A program made the position numbers and the translations under genes. Shown here piece by piece: positions 39,024 through 50,611 of a stretch of DNA of 64,000 nucleotides. Under the pieces are notes generated by a model, which ran no database searches, was not told where the DNA came from, and was given only the letters and a program-made list of their open reading frames with translations. Location of the stretch: positions 1 to 64,000 of the forward strand of contig SVKA01000004.1 in assembly GCA_015068725.1 (NCBI GenBank), read 5' to 3'. The first letter of the stretch is position 1. Each line of letters starts with the position of its first letter. This stretch comes from Oscillospiraceae bacterium. Lineage in GTDB: Bacteria > Bacillota > Clostridia > UBA1381 > UMGS1253.

Positions 39024-41045
39024 TTACACAAACAATAGTCCAAAACTGTAAACTAAAAATGCAATAAGCCACGCAAACGCAGTTTGGTATGCCATAGCGG
39101 CAATTGCCATTTTATAACTTCCAAGCTCTCTTTTCACTGCAGCCATAGCAGCAACGCAAGGCATATATAAAAGAGTAAAAACGAGGAAGGATACTGCTTG
39201 TAGCGGTGTAAACATCTGCGCCAAAATCGGCACAAGCGACGATGAATCGCCGGCTCCGGTGAGTACGGCAAATGTGCTTACAACGGCTTCTTTTGCAGTA
39301 AGACCTGTGATTAGTGCTGTTACAGATTCCCAGCTGCCAAATCCGAGTGGTTTAAATATTGGGCAAAGAAGCTTGCCTATCATGGCAAGAATACTTTGTG
39401 AGCTGTCGCTGACCGTTTCAAAACGCAAATCAAAGCTTTGTAGTAGCCAGATTACAATTGTTGCAAAGAAAATTATAGTAAACGCTTTTACAATAAAGTC
39501 TTTTGCCTTTTCCCACATATGTAAACATACATTTTTTGCCGACGGAAATCTGTACGCGGGAAGCTCCATAACAAATGGTATAGGTTTTCCTTTAAAAAGT
39601 GTATTTTTCAAAAGCAGCGCAGAAAGTATTCCCATAATTATGCCGAGCACATACAAACAAATCATCACCAATGCACCATGGTCTGGAAAAAATGCGGCTG
39701 TAAATACGGCGTAAATCGGTAGCTTGGCACTACACGACATAAATGGCACAAGCAGGATAGTAAGTCTTCTGTCGCGCTCGCTTGAGAGTGTGCGTGTTGC
39801 CATAATTGCGGGTACAGAGCAGCCAAATCCAATTAGCATTGGCACGAATGAACGACCTGAAAGCCCGATTTTTCTAAGCAACTTGTCCATAACAAACGCT
39901 ACACGAGCCATATATCCGCTGTCCTCAAGAATTGAGAGCATAAAGAACAGTATAATTATTGTCGGAAGAAATGACAGTACGCTTCCTACACCCGAAAATA
40001 CCCCGTCAATGATGAGTGAGTGGAGCCAGTCGCTTATTTGTATGTTTGTAAGCAGTGTATCTACCAAAGCCGTAACATAATCTATTCCCATACTGAACAA
40101 ATCACTGAGCGCACTTCCTACAACGCCGAAGGTTATCCAGAACACGAAAAGCATTATGCACAAAAATATCGGTATTGCAAAAAATTTATGTGTAAGAACG
40201 GCATCAATTTTTATAGAGCGTATCTGTGCTTTTGTTTGTGTGTGCTTTTTTTCGACGCAGCCTTGACACAGCTTTTCGATAAAGTCATAGCGCATATCGG
40301 CAAGTGCAGCATCGCGGTATGTGCCGAGCGATTTTTCCATATCGGATACTATAATTGAGATAAGCTCCGTTTCGTTTTTATGAAGCTCGAGCTTTCTATT
40401 CATTGGCTCGTCGCCCTCAACAAGCTTTGTCGCCGCAAAACGAGTCGGAATATCCACCTTGTGTGCGTGGTCCTCTATAATATGGGCGATTGAGTGAATT
40501 GCCTTATGAAGTTCGCCGCCCGATGTGCAAAAGTCAGTTTTTGAAGGCTTTACATCGTTTTTTACAGTAAGAATTGCACGGTTTATAAGCTCGTCTATAC
40601 CATCGTTTTTGCTTGCAGAAATCGGCACAACGGGAATTCCAAGCCCGTCTGAAAGCTTTTTTATATCTATGTAATTGCCGCTCGCGATAACCTCGTCCAT
40701 CATATTAAGTGCAAGCACCATAGGGATTTGAAGCTCTGTAAGCTGAAGCGTCAGGTACAGATTTCTTTCGATATTTGTTGCATCTACTATATTAATAATA
40801 CCGTCAGGTTTTTCGTTTAGCACAAAGTCGCGTGTTACAACCTCTTCAGCAGTATACGGCGAGAGAGAATAAATGCCGGGAAGGTCTACAACGTGGGCTT
40901 GCTTTTGTTTTCTTATGCTGCCCTGCTTTTTTTCAACAGTAACACCGGGAAAATTGCCGACGTGTTGATTTGAACCTGTAAGCTGGTTAAAAAGCGTCGT
41001 TTTTCCCGAGTTTTGATTTCCTATAAGAGCAAAAGTAATAGCCAA
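39024..41045 (-). CDS. feoB: Ferrous iron transport protein B
   Basis: GNQNSGKTTLFNQLTGSNQHVGNFPGVTVEKK; VDLPGIYSLSPYTAEE. Confidence 0.96.
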   Translation of the reverse strand: MAITFALIGNQNSGKTTLFNQLTGSNQHVGNFPGVTVEKKQGSIRKQKQAHVVDLPGIYSLSPYTAEEVVTRDFVLNEKPDGIINIVDATNIERNLYLTLQLTELQIPMVLALNMMDEVIASGNYIDIKKLSDGLGIPVVPISASKNDGIDELINRAILTVKNDVKPSKTDFCTSGGELHKAIHSIAHIIEDHAHKVDIPTRFAATKLVEGDEPMNRKLELHKNETELISIIVSDMEKSLGTYRDAALADMRYDFIEKLCQGCVEKKHTQTKAQIRSIKIDAVLTHKFFAIPIFLCIMLFVFWITFGVVGSALSDLFSMGIDYVTALVDTLLTNIQISDWLHSLIIDGVFSGVGSVLSFLPTIIILFFMLSILEDSGYMARVAFVMDKLLRKIGLSGRSFVPMLIGFGCSVPAIMATRTLSSERDRRLTILLVPFMSCSAKLPIYAVFTAAFFPDHGALVMICLYVLGIIMGILSALLLKNTLFKGKPIPFVMELPAYRFPSAKNVCLHMWEKAKDFIVKAFTIIFFATIVIWLLQSFDLRFETVSDSSQSILAMIGKLLCPIFKPLGFGSWESVTALITGLTAKEAVVSTFAVLTGAGDSSSLVPILAQMFTPLQAVSFLVFTLLYMPCVAAMAAVKRELGSYKMAIAAMAYQTAFAWLIAFLVYSFGLLFV

Positions 41046-41273
41046 TTATTCTGCCTCCTCTATCTGTATATTGTTAGCGTCATCTTTTCTTATTGTAAGC
41101 TCGTAGCCACGAAGATAAAGCTCAATCGGGTCGCCGAGTGGCGCAACCTTTCGCACCATAACCTTTGTTTTTGGGGTAAGCCCCATATCTAAAAGACGTC
41201 TGCGAAGAGCACCATCACCGCCAACATCTGTTATTATACCGCTCTTGCCTATTTTAAGCTCTGAAAGAGTCAT
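41046..41273 (-). CDS. feoA: Ferrous iron transport protein A
   Basis: LRRRLLDMGLTPKTKVMVRKVAPLGDPIELYLRGYELTIRKDDA. Confidence 0.95.
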   Translation of the reverse strand: MTLSELKIGKSGIITDVGGDGALRRRLLDMGLTPKTKVMVRKVAPLGDPIELYLRGYELTIRKDDANNIQIEEAE

Positions 41274-41458
41274 TTATCTAATCGTCCTTTCCGTTAATTA
41301 AGTATATTCAAAATTTTAATAATTACGCACTATAAAAAATATACGCTTTGCACATCAAAAAGTCAAGAGATTTAAGAAAATTTGCGCTTTGCTATATTAA
41401 TACATATTTTTTTATTTATGATAAATACTAAAAAAAATAAAAATGGAGCGTGATTTTT

Positions 41459-42121
41459 TTGGAAAAAGCAGCAGATACAAAAAGCGCAATAACGCCTGTA
41501 AATGGAAAAAATCTTAAAATTCAATGTCTTAACATAATTGGTCAGATTGAGGGGCATATGATATTGCCGCCGCAGGACAAAACAACAAAATACGAATATA
41601 TTTTACCTCAGCTTGCTGCACTTGAACAGGATGACGAGGTAGAAGGCCTTTTGGTGCTTTTAAACACGGCAGGTGGTGATGTCGAAGCGGGACTTGCCAT
41701 ATCAGAAATGATTGCAGGTATGACAAAGCCTACGGTATCGCTTGTGCTTGGCGGTGGACACAGTATAGGTGTGCCGCTCGCAGTATCGACGGATTACTCT
41801 TTTATAGCGCGCTCGGCGACGATGACGCTTCATCCGCTTCGTATGAATGGTATGGTAATAGGTGTGGCACAGACATTTGAGTATCTTAGCAGAATTCAGG
41901 ACAGTATAGTAAGCTTTATCTCCGAGCACAGCAAAATCTCGAAAGAGGATTTTAATGCGCTTATGCTGAAAACGGGTGAGATAGCAAACGATGTGGGCAG
42001 TATAGTTTTTGGTGAAAAAGCGGTGGAGTGTGGGCTTATTGATGAGGTGGGAACGCTTGGTGATGCAATCGCTAAGCTTCGTGAGCTTATTTTGGCAAAA
42101 AAGGAAAATAGCGAAAAATAA
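41459..42121 (+). CDS. tepA: ClpP-like serine peptidase, TepA family
   Basis: GLLVLLNTAGGDVEAGLAISEMIAGMTKPTVSLVLGGGHSIGVPLA...TLHPLRM; TTG start with GGAG spacing. Confidence 0.82.
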   Translation: MEKAADTKSAITPVNGKNLKIQCLNIIGQIEGHMILPPQDKTTKYEYILPQLAALEQDDEVEGLLVLLNTAGGDVEAGLAISEMIAGMTKPTVSLVLGGGHSIGVPLAVSTDYSFIARSATMTLHPLRMNGMVIGVAQTFEYLSRIQDSIVSFISEHSKISKEDFNALMLKTGEIANDVGSIVFGEKAVECGLIDEVGTLGDAIAKLRELILAKKENSEK

Positions 42122-42230
42122 TATGCTAATTTTTACTATATGGCAATATCACATCTTGTTTTTATCAAAAAAAAGTTGTATAATATAGTGGATAATGATT
42201 TCTCTGTATTATGATATGGGAGTGGTTTTT

Positions 42231-42977
42231 GTGAGCGAGAAAGAAAAGATAAATATTCTTGGCGTCGATGTATCGGCTAAGACTATGGACGAAACGGTAG
42301 ATGAGCTTATGGGTTATCTTGGCGATGGCAGTACGCATACTGTATATACGCCCAACTCTGAGATTATTTATATGGCATACAAGGATGAAGAATTTAAAAA
42401 TATACTCAATTCGGCTGATGTAAAATCGGCTGACGGAATTGGTGTTGTATATGCCTCTAAAATACTGCGAAAGCCACTTACAGAGCGTGTTGCGGGTTAT
42501 GATTTGATGCACGCATTTTTTAAAAAGGCAAAAGACAGAGGTGTGAGAGTATTTTTATTTGGCTCAAAGCCAACTGTGGCGGAAAATGCGGGCAAAATGC
42601 TTTCTGATATGTATGAGGGGCTTGAAATTTGCGGCACACGCAACGGCTATTTTAAACCGGAAGAAACTGATGAGATTGTAAATATGATTAATGCATCAAA
42701 TCCTGATGTCGTGCTTGTATGCCTTGGTGCGCCAAAGCAGGAAAAATGGATTTATGAAAATAAAGATAAAATAAAAAAAGGAATTGTTATGGGACTTGGC
42801 GGAAGCCTTGACACACTTACGGGCGTTACACAGCGTGCGCCCGAAAGCTGGCAAAAGCTGGGACTTGAATGGGCGTATCGTCTTGTGCGTGAGCCGCGGC
42901 GAATTGGACGCATGATGGCGCTTCCGCGCTTTGGACTTACGGTATTTTTCAAGGGCAAGAGATATGGCAAAAAATAA
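42231..42977 (+). CDS. WecB/TagA/CpsF family glycosyltransferase
   Basis: TPNSEIIYMAYKDEEFKNILNSADVKSADGIGVVYASKIL; CLGAPKQEKWI; GTG start at 42231 preferred. Confidence 0.93.
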   Translation: MSEKEKINILGVDVSAKTMDETVDELMGYLGDGSTHTVYTPNSEIIYMAYKDEEFKNILNSADVKSADGIGVVYASKILRKPLTERVAGYDLMHAFFKKAKDRGVRVFLFGSKPTVAENAGKMLSDMYEGLEICGTRNGYFKPEETDEIVNMINASNPDVVLVCLGAPKQEKWIYENKDKIKKGIVMGLGGSLDTLTGVTQRAPESWQKLGLEWAYRLVREPRRIGRMMALPRFGLTVFFKGKRYGKK

Positions 42978-43065
42978 TTTTAAATATTGTGTTAAATTTT
43001 TACATAATTGTAGACATGAGCGGAGCATTGTGCTTTAATTAGATTTGGTGAAATGGAGATTAATT

Positions 43066-44451
43066 ATGAAGAAAACCGATATTTCATATATATTCAAAAA
43101 CAGTGATGCATTTTGTGGCGAGCAGATTAATGTATGCGGATGGGTACGAAATATACGCGCATCGAATAATTTTGGTTTTATAGAGCTAAACGACGGTACG
43201 TTTTTTAAGTCGCTTCAGGTTGTTTTTGATACATCGCTTGAAAACTTTAATGAAATTTCAAAGCTGAATGTTGGTGCGGCGCTGACGGTTACAGGCGAGA
43301 TAAAGCTTACGCCAAATGCGCGTCAGAGCTTTGAAATGTATGCAAAAAAGATTGTCTGCGAGGGTGAATCGACGGGTGAATATCCTATTCAGCCAAAGCG
43401 CCACAGTCTTGAATTTTTGCGTACAAAACCGCATCTTCGTATGCGTACAAATCTGTTTTCGGCAGTGTTTCGTATTCGTTCACTTGCAGCTATGGCGGTG
43501 CACAGCTTTTTTAACTCGCGCGGCTTTGTATACGTTCACACTCCAATAATTACAGCAAGCGACTGTGAGGGAGCGGGCGAAATGTTTAACGTAACGACGC
43601 TTGATTTAAAAAGCGTGCCTGAAAATCCCGACGGTAGCATTGATTATACAAAGGATTTTTTCTCAAAGCGTGCTTCGCTAAGTGTAAGCGGTCAGCTTGA
43701 AGGAGAAACGTATGCGATGGCGTTTTCGAAAATTTATACGTTTGGTCCTACGTTTAGAGCAGAAAATTCAAATACGACGCGCCATGCGGCAGAGTTTTGG
43801 ATGATAGAGCCGGAAATTGCGTTTGCAGACCTTGGTGATGATATGGCTCTTGCCGAGGATATGCTAAAATATATTATAAAATACTGTCTTGATAATGCGC
43901 CCGAGGAGATGGAGTTTTTTAATAAGTTTGTGGACACAACACTTCTTGAAAGGTTAAATAATGTTGTAGAGAGTGATTTTGAGCATATAACGTATACGCA
44001 GGCGGTAGAGTTTTTGGAAAAGCATAATGATAAGTTTGAGTACAAGATTTCGTGGGGGAGCGACCTTCAAACAGAGCACGAAAGATATCTTACTGAAAAA
44101 GTGTTTGGACGCCCTGTTTTTGTTACGGATTATCCCAAACAGATAAAATCATTTTATATGCGGTTAAATGATGATGAAAAAACAGTTGCGGCGATGGATT
44201 TGCTTGTGCCCGGAGTCGGCGAAATTATAGGAGGAAGTCAGAGAGAGGAAAGATATGACCTTCTTATAGAGCGTATGAGCGAAATGGGACTTGATACAAA
44301 GGATTATGAGCAGTATCTTGATTTAAGACGCTTTGGAAGTGCAAAGCACGCAGGATTTGGACTCGGGTTTGAGCGTGCGATTATGTATATAACAGGCATG
44401 AGTAACATACGCGATGTAATACCGTATCCGAGAACCGTTAATAATATATGA
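43066..44451 (+). CDS. asnS: Asparaginyl-tRNA synthetase
   Basis: [60 protein letters not shown]. Confidence 0.95.
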   Translation: MKKTDISYIFKNSDAFCGEQINVCGWVRNIRASNNFGFIELNDGTFFKSLQVVFDTSLENFNEISKLNVGAALTVTGEIKLTPNARQSFEMYAKKIVCEGESTGEYPIQPKRHSLEFLRTKPHLRMRTNLFSAVFRIRSLAAMAVHSFFNSRGFVYVHTPIITASDCEGAGEMFNVTTLDLKSVPENPDGSIDYTKDFFSKRASLSVSGQLEGETYAMAFSKIYTFGPTFRAENSNTTRHAAEFWMIEPEIAFADLGDDMALAEDMLKYIIKYCLDNAPEEMEFFNKFVDTTLLERLNNVVESDFEHITYTQAVEFLEKHNDKFEYKISWGSDLQTEHERYLTEKVFGRPVFVTDYPKQIKSFYMRLNDDEKTVAAMDLLVPGVGEIIGGSQREERYDLLIERMSEMGLDTKDYEQYLDLRRFGSAKHAGFGLGFERAIMYITGMSNIRDVIPYPRTVNNI

Positions 44452-44494
44452 TTTAATACATTTTAATTTTAACAAAAGAGGAGATGACGTTGTT

Positions 44495-45334
44495 TTGAAA
44501 AAGAAGAGTAAGGTTTCATTAAAAACGGCGCTTTTTGTAATAGCGGTAGCAGTAATTGCCTTTGCGCTTACTATGGGTAACTATGCGCTTGCACTGTGGG
44601 CAACGCTTGCTTCAATATTGGGCATTCTTTACTGGCAATGGCCGAATATATTATCACTTAAGGGTCAGTCAGAGTATGCAAAGGGCAACAATACAAAAGC
44701 ACTTGCTATTTTAAAAAAGGCTCACGAGTCAAGCCGTTCGCGTGTATCAAATTCGACTGCGTATGCATACATACTTTTAAGAGTAGGTCAGGCGGATGAG
44801 GCATCAAAGGTCTTAAACTATGTTTTGCTTAATCAAAAATTAAAGGAAAATGAAAAGCTTCAGGCAAGACAGATTTTATCGCTTGTAAAATACAAACAGG
44901 GCGATTTTGAAGAGGCAACACGCCTTATGGAAATGGTGTTTGAAGGATATAAGAATTCAAGCGTGTATGGTGCGCTTGGATATTATAAAATACTTTCGAA
45001 TGCGCCCGATGCACAAAGCTTTAATGATGAGGCGTATGAGTATAACAGCGACGATAAGGTTATAATTGATAATGTGGTTATTCTTGCGCTTGCAAATGGC
45101 GATCTTAAAAGAGCGAAGGAGCTTTCTGATAAGAGCATTGAAGCGGGTAATAAAGGCGTGGAAATCTTTTATCATGCAGGTCAAGTCTATCTTGCACTTG
45201 GCGATAATGAGAAGGCGCTTGAGTATTTCAAGGCGGCACGTTCGTGTGAACGCTCGTTTATGACAACTGTAACTGAAAAAGAAATTACAGATGCAATCAG
45301 CTCACTTGAGGGCGAAGAAACAGAAGAAAATTAA
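44495..45334 (+). CDS. Membrane-anchored tetratricopeptide-repeat protein
   Basis: Two N-terminal TM segments then TPR-like helices. Confidence 0.75.
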   Translation: MKKKSKVSLKTALFVIAVAVIAFALTMGNYALALWATLASILGILYWQWPNILSLKGQSEYAKGNNTKALAILKKAHESSRSRVSNSTAYAYILLRVGQADEASKVLNYVLLNQKLKENEKLQARQILSLVKYKQGDFEEATRLMEMVFEGYKNSSVYGALGYYKILSNAPDAQSFNDEAYEYNSDDKVIIDNVVILALANGDLKRAKELSDKSIEAGNKGVEIFYHAGQVYLALGDNEKALEYFKAARSCERSFMTTVTEKEITDAISSLEGEETEEN

Positions 45335-45368
45335 ATTTTATTTATGTTAAAAAATGGAGGTATTACAA

Positions 45369-46016
45369 ATGAAAAAACGTATTTTAGCTTTGGCTATGGC
45401 AGCGGTTTTGGTATTGACGCTTTGTGCGTGTGGCGAGGAGTATACTCCAACATCGGATACAAAAAAATCACCGACGTCATCTCCATCATCGGCAACCGAG
45501 CAAGAAGAGGTAGCATCACCTGACTTTGAAAAGACAAACATCGTTATCGAAACAAGCGAAGGCGTCATCAAGGCAGAGCTTTATCCCGAGATTGCACCGA
45601 TTACTGTTGAGAACTTTCAAAACCTTATAAGTGAGGGCTTTTATGATGGTCTTACATTCCACAGAGTAATCGAAGGCTTTATGATTCAGGGTGGGGACCC
45701 AAAGGGTAACGGTACAGGCGGTTCTGATAAAAAAATCAAGGGTGAATTCAGCGACAATGGTGTTGAAAACAACTTAAAGCATGAGCGCGGCGTGCTTTCA
45801 ATGGCAAGAAGCTCAAATATGGACTCTGCAAGCAGCCAGTTCTTTATTATGCATGAAGAGGCGCCTCACCTTGATGGTCAGTATGCGGCATTTGGTAAGG
45901 TTACAGACGGTATGGAGGTTGTTGACAAGATTGCGGCAAATACAATTGTCGAGGATGCAAACGGCAGCGTACTCCCCGAAAATCAGCCAAAGATTATATC
46001 TATAAAATTTGAATAA
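45369..46016 (+). CDS. Peptidylprolyl isomerase lipoprotein (cyclophilin type)
   Basis: Lipobox [58 protein letters not shown]. Confidence 0.95.
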   Translation: MKKRILALAMAAVLVLTLCACGEEYTPTSDTKKSPTSSPSSATEQEEVASPDFEKTNIVIETSEGVIKAELYPEIAPITVENFQNLISEGFYDGLTFHRVIEGFMIQGGDPKGNGTGGSDKKIKGEFSDNGVENNLKHERGVLSMARSSNMDSASSQFFIMHEEAPHLDGQYAAFGKVTDGMEVVDKIAANTIVEDANGSVLPENQPKIISIKFE

Positions 46017-46054
46017 TATTTTTTAAATAAACTTATATATAAGAGGGGAAAATT

Positions 46055-47398
46055 ATGACAAACATTAGACTTGATTTTGAAAAACAGCTTGGAAGAATTA
46101 AGCCTATGCACGGAGTTGGTCAGCCACCTATGCTTGGTATTAATTGTTCACGTTTCAGTTACTTAAAGGATGCCAATATTCCATATTCGCGTCTTCATGA
46201 TGTTGGCGGTTTTTGGGGCGGAAGCAGGTTTGTAGATATCCCGAATATATTCAGAGATTTTGATGCAGATGAAAATGATGAGGCATCGTACGATTTTGCG
46301 TATACGGATTTGCTGATAAATGCACTTATGGAAAATGACTGTGAGCCTGTATTTCGTTTGGGAGTATCAATTGAAAATCATCCTGACATTAAAGTATACA
46401 GAATTTTTCCGCCAAAGGATATGCCAAAATGGGCAAGAATTTGTGAACATATTATACGCCACTATAACGAAGGCTGGGCAGATGGCTACCATTATAACAT
46501 AAAATACTGGGAAATCTGGAACGAACCTGACAACGGAAGAAATAATTTGGAGAATATGATGTGGCAGGGCACAAAAGAGGAGTATTATGAGCTTTACCGT
46601 GTAACGTCAAAGCATCTTAGAAGCTGTTTTGGAAACAGTATAAAAATCGGCGGCTATGCAAGCAGTGGCTTTTATGCCGTAGACGGTGTTGAGGATATGG
46701 AAAAAGCGGTTTTCATTGGGCTTAATGAAAATACCAATCCTACAAACTGGGAGCTTAGAACTCAGTATTTTGTTACATTTTTTGAAGAATTTATTGATAT
46801 GGTTTCAAAGGAAAAGCTTCCGTTTGACTTTTTCTCACATCATAGCTATGCATCGGTTCAGGCAACGCTCAGAAGACAGGATTTTGTTGAAAGAAAGCTA
46901 TATAAGGCGGGTCTTGGTGATGTTGAAATTCACTTAAATGAGTGGGCGCCAAATCCAAGAAACGATGAAAAGGGAACATCACTTGCATCTGCAAATGTGG
47001 CTGCAATGATGTGTGCTATGCAGAATACAAAAATGGAAATGATGTGCTATTATGATGCTAAAATCGGCACCGGTGATTATGCAGGAATGTTTAATCCCCT
47101 GACATATAAGCCGTTTTGTACATACTATTCTTTTATGGCGTTTGGTAACTTGTATCGCATGGGAACACAGGCTGAGGCGGTATGTGATAACGATAAGGTA
47201 TATGTGGTTGCTGCTACAGATGGTGCTAAAAAGGGTGTTATGCTTACAAATCTTGGCGAAGATACGACTATAAGTATGAATATAGACGGCAAGCTTAGTG
47301 CATATTTGATTGATCAGGACAATATGTATACACCCATAAGCATAGATGCATCGGGATTTGAACTTAAGGAAAATCAGACAATGTACATAGAGGCTTGA
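46055..47398 (+). CDS. GH39-like glycoside hydrolase (beta-xylosidase-related)
   Basis: YWEIWNEPDN acid/base motif; DFFSHHSY; IHLNEWAPNP nucleophile region. Confidence 0.82.
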   Translation: MTNIRLDFEKQLGRIKPMHGVGQPPMLGINCSRFSYLKDANIPYSRLHDVGGFWGGSRFVDIPNIFRDFDADENDEASYDFAYTDLLINALMENDCEPVFRLGVSIENHPDIKVYRIFPPKDMPKWARICEHIIRHYNEGWADGYHYNIKYWEIWNEPDNGRNNLENMMWQGTKEEYYELYRVTSKHLRSCFGNSIKIGGYASSGFYAVDGVEDMEKAVFIGLNENTNPTNWELRTQYFVTFFEEFIDMVSKEKLPFDFFSHHSYASVQATLRRQDFVERKLYKAGLGDVEIHLNEWAPNPRNDEKGTSLASANVAAMMCAMQNTKMEMMCYYDAKIGTGDYAGMFNPLTYKPFCTYYSFMAFGNLYRMGTQAEAVCDNDKVYVVAATDGAKKGVMLTNLGEDTTISMNIDGKLSAYLIDQDNMYTPISIDASGFELKENQTMYIEA

Positions 47399-47468
47399 TG
47401 TACGCTTAAAAGCAGTATAATAAAAAGAATTTATGAACATAATACACAAAAGAAAGGAAAAAGAAAAA

Positions 47469-47960
47469 ATGGCAAATACAGTTATAATGTTTGAAACGGA
47501 AAAAGGAAATATAAAAGCAGAGCTTTATCCTGAAATTGCGCCGATTACGGTGAAAAATTTTGTAAAGCTTGTAGAGGGCGGTTTTTATGATGGTCTTACC
47601 TTTCACAGAATTATAAACGGCTTTATGATTCAGGGCGGCGACCCGTGGGGCAATGGTATGGGCGGCTCGGATGAAAAGATTAAGGGAGAATTTTTGGCAA
47701 ACGGCGTTAAAAATGATTTAAAGCATACTCGCGGCGTTCTTTCCATGGCAAGAAGCATGGATCCTAATTCTGCAAGCAGCCAGTTTTTTATCATGCATGC
47801 TGATGCACCGCATCTTGACGGGCAGTATGCAGCATTTGGCAAGGTTATAGAGGGAATTGAGGTTGTTGATGCGATTGTGAAAAGTGCCAAGGTTGAAGAT
47901 TTTAACGGCACTGTTTTGAGCGAAAATCAACCAAAAATTAACAAGGTTTATGTTGTTTAA
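47469..47960 (+). CDS. Peptidylprolyl isomerase (cyclophilin type), no signal peptide
   Basis: [51 protein letters not shown]. Confidence 0.95.
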   Translation: MANTVIMFETEKGNIKAELYPEIAPITVKNFVKLVEGGFYDGLTFHRIINGFMIQGGDPWGNGMGGSDEKIKGEFLANGVKNDLKHTRGVLSMARSMDPNSASSQFFIMHADAPHLDGQYAAFGKVIEGIEVVDAIVKSAKVEDFNGTVLSENQPKINKVYVV

Positions 47961-48080
47961 TCTAAAAAAAAGAAGATTATTAAATTTTTAACAAAAAAAC
48001 TCTTGTAAAATATTAAAAAATATTGTAAAATATTGAGTATGGCCAATTGGAAAAAATATAATTTTTAGGAGGTTTTTACT

Positions 48081-49091
48081 ATGTCAGTAAAAGTTGCTAT
48101 TAATGGTTTTGGACGTATCGGTCGTTTGGCGTTTCGTCAGATGTTCGGTGCAGAGGGTTATGAGGTAGTTGCAATCAACGACCTTACAGATCCTAAGATG
48201 CTTGCTCATCTTCTTAAATATGATTCTTCACAGGGCAGATATGACGGCCACACAGTTGAGGCTGGTGAAGATAGCATTACAGTAGATGGTAAGGAAATAA
48301 AAATTTATGCTATTAAGGACGCTAAAGAGTGCCCTTGGGGTCAGCTTGGTGTTGACGTTGTATTGGAGTGTACAGGTTTCTACTGTTCAAAAGAGAAGAG
48401 CCAGGCTCATATCGATGCAGGCGCTAAGAAGGTTGTTATTTCTGCTCCTGCAGGCAACGACCTTAAGACTATCGTTTACAGCGTAAACGAGAAGACTCTT
48501 ACAGCTGATGATACTATTATTTCTGCTGCTTCATGTACAACAAACTGTCTTGCTCCTATGGCTAAGGCACTCAACGAGTACGCTCCTATCCAGAGCGGTA
48601 TCATGGCTACAATCCATGCTTACACAGGCGACCAGATGATTCTTGACGGTCCGCACAGAAAGGGTGATCTCAGACGTGCAAGAGCAGGTGCGGTTAACAT
48701 CATTCCTAACTCAACAGGCGCTGCAAAGGCTATCGGTCTTGTTATCCCTGAGCTTAATGGCAAGCTTATCGGTGCTGCACAGAGAGTTCCGGTTCCGACA
48801 GGTTCAACAACTATCCTTACAGCTGTTGTAAAGGGTAATGATGTTACAGTTGACGGCATCAATGCTGCTATGAAGGCTGCTGCTTCTGAGTCTTTTGGTT
48901 ACAATGAAGATCAGATCGTATCTTCTGATATCATTGGTATCAAGTACGGTTCACTCTTTGATGCTACTCAGACAATGGTAAGCAAGATTGCTGATGATCT
49001 TTATCAGGTTCAGGTTGTTTCCTGGTATGATAACGAGAACTCATACACAAGCCAGATGGTTAGAACAATCAAGTATTTTGCTGAACTCTAA
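48081..49091 (+). CDS. gap: Glyceraldehyde-3-phosphate dehydrogenase
   Basis: [42 protein letters not shown]. Confidence 0.97.
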   Translation: MSVKVAINGFGRIGRLAFRQMFGAEGYEVVAINDLTDPKMLAHLLKYDSSQGRYDGHTVEAGEDSITVDGKEIKIYAIKDAKECPWGQLGVDVVLECTGFYCSKEKSQAHIDAGAKKVVISAPAGNDLKTIVYSVNEKTLTADDTIISAASCTTNCLAPMAKALNEYAPIQSGIMATIHAYTGDQMILDGPHRKGDLRRARAGAVNIIPNSTGAAKAIGLVIPELNGKLIGAAQRVPVPTGSTTILTAVVKGNDVTVDGINAAMKAAASESFGYNEDQIVSSDIIGIKYGSLFDATQTMVSKIADDLYQVQVVSWYDNENSYTSQMVRTIKYFAEL

Positions 49092-49101
49092 GATAATAAA
49101 C

Positions 49102-49134
49102 AAAAAGCTCTCTGCTTTATGCAGAGAGCTTTTT
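49102..49134. terminator. Bidirectional intrinsic terminator between gap and thiD
   Basis: AAAAAGCTCTCTGC-TTTAT-GCAGAGAGCTTTTT. Confidence 0.9.
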
Positions 49135-49146
49135 TAGTCTGATGGC

Positions 49147-49974
49147 TTAGGGACCACTATCTATAAGAAAAGCATGATTTAGCGGCCCCGAGCCTTTTCC
49201 CAAATCAAGCATTGCCGAAAGAGCACCCGAAACATATTCTTTTGCTTGTTGTACTGACTCGATAAGAGAAAAGCCTTTAGCAAGATTTGATGCAATAGCA
49301 CTGGATAATGTGCATCCTGTACCATGTGTATTTGGATTATTAATTCGTTTTGCACAGAACCATTGATATTCTCCGTTTGCATATAAAAGGTCATTAGCAT
49401 CATTAATATTATGACCACCCTTTAAGAGGACCGCACATCTATATTTATCACCTATGGTCTTTGCTGCATTTTGCATATCATCTGTATTTTTAATAGAATG
49501 TCCACAGAGAATTTGTGCTTCGGGAATGTTCGGCGTAACAAGTGTTGCAATTGGTAAAAGCTTATCTGTCAATGCCTTAATTGCGTTAGTCTTCATAAGT
49601 GAAAACCCACTTGTAGCAACCATGACAGGATCCACTACAATATTTTTTGCATTATAGTATTTTAATCTGTCTGCTATTACGCATATCAGATTACTCGAAG
49701 ATACCATACCGATTTTTACAGCATCCGGAAAGATATCCTCAAACACCATATCAATTTGCTTTTTTAAAAATTTAGGAGTGGACTCATCAATTGCTTTTAC
49801 GCCGGTTGTATTCTGTGCGGTTAATGCAGTAATCGCACTCATAGCATAAACACCGTTCATTGTTATTGTTTTGATGTCTGCCTGAATTCCTGCGCCTCCG
49901 CAGGAATCACTGCCCGCAATGGTCAATGTGGTTTTCATAGTTTTTGCCGAATGAAAATTTGTGCTATCAACCAT
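49147..49974 (-). CDS. thiD: Hydroxymethylpyrimidine/phosphomethylpyrimidine kinase
   Basis: TIAGSDSCGGAGIQADIKT; VDPVMVATSG; NTHGTGCTLSSAIAS. Confidence 0.95.
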   Translation of the reverse strand: MVDSTNFHSAKTMKTTLTIAGSDSCGGAGIQADIKTITMNGVYAMSAITALTAQNTTGVKAIDESTPKFLKKQIDMVFEDIFPDAVKIGMVSSSNLICVIADRLKYYNAKNIVVDPVMVATSGFSLMKTNAIKALTDKLLPIATLVTPNIPEAQILCGHSIKNTDDMQNAAKTIGDKYRCAVLLKGGHNINDANDLLYANGEYQWFCAKRINNPNTHGTGCTLSSAIASNLAKGFSLIESVQQAKEYVSGALSAMLDLGKGSGPLNHAFLIDSGP

Positions 49975-50611
49975 CCAAAATCACCTGCTTTGTTAGTGAT
50001 TTTAATTCTGAGGTGGCTTTTTTTATATTATCTGCGGCAAAAATGGCGCTTATGACGGCGATGCCGCATATGCCGCTTCCTTTCAGTTTGTAAACATTGT
50101 TTTTTCCAATTCCGCCAATTGCAATAACGGGAATATTTACCGCGTTGCATATTGCTTTGAGAGTTTCATAGCTTACATCGTCTGCGTCTTCTTTGGAGTC
50201 TGTTCTAAAAACTGCACCTACACCTAAGTAGTCGGCCCCCATTTTTTCGGCAAGAATGGCTTGTTCTACCGTTTGTGCGGATACACCAAGAATTTTGTCT
50301 TCTCCAATGATTGACCTGACATAACCTACTTCCATATCTTTTTGTCCTATATGTATCCCGTCTGCATCTGACTTTACGGCAATATCGACATTGTCATTGA
50401 TGACAAATGGCACATTATATTTTCTGCAAAGTTCTTTAATTTCAAAGGCTTCTTTGAGAAATGCTTCATAATCCAATTCTTTTTCGCGAAGCTGAACAAA
50501 ACTCACTCCTCCTTTAAGCGCTTCTTCTACATGCTCACAAAGAGTCATATTTCCGAGCCATGTTCGGTCGGTAACGGCATATAAAATTAAATCTTTTTTA
50601 TCGCACCTCAT
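49967..50611 (-). CDS. thiE: Thiamine-phosphate synthase
   Basis: VQLREKELD; INDNVDIAVKSDADGIHIGQKD; IPVIAIGGI. Confidence 0.95.
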   Translation of the reverse strand: MRCDKKDLILYAVTDRTWLGNMTLCEHVEEALKGGVSFVQLREKELDYEAFLKEAFEIKELCRKYNVPFVINDNVDIAVKSDADGIHIGQKDMEVGYVRSIIGEDKILGVSAQTVEQAILAEKMGADYLGVGAVFRTDSKEDADDVSYETLKAICNAVNIPVIAIGGIGKNNVYKLKGSGICGIAVISAIFAADNIKKATSELKSLTKQVILDG

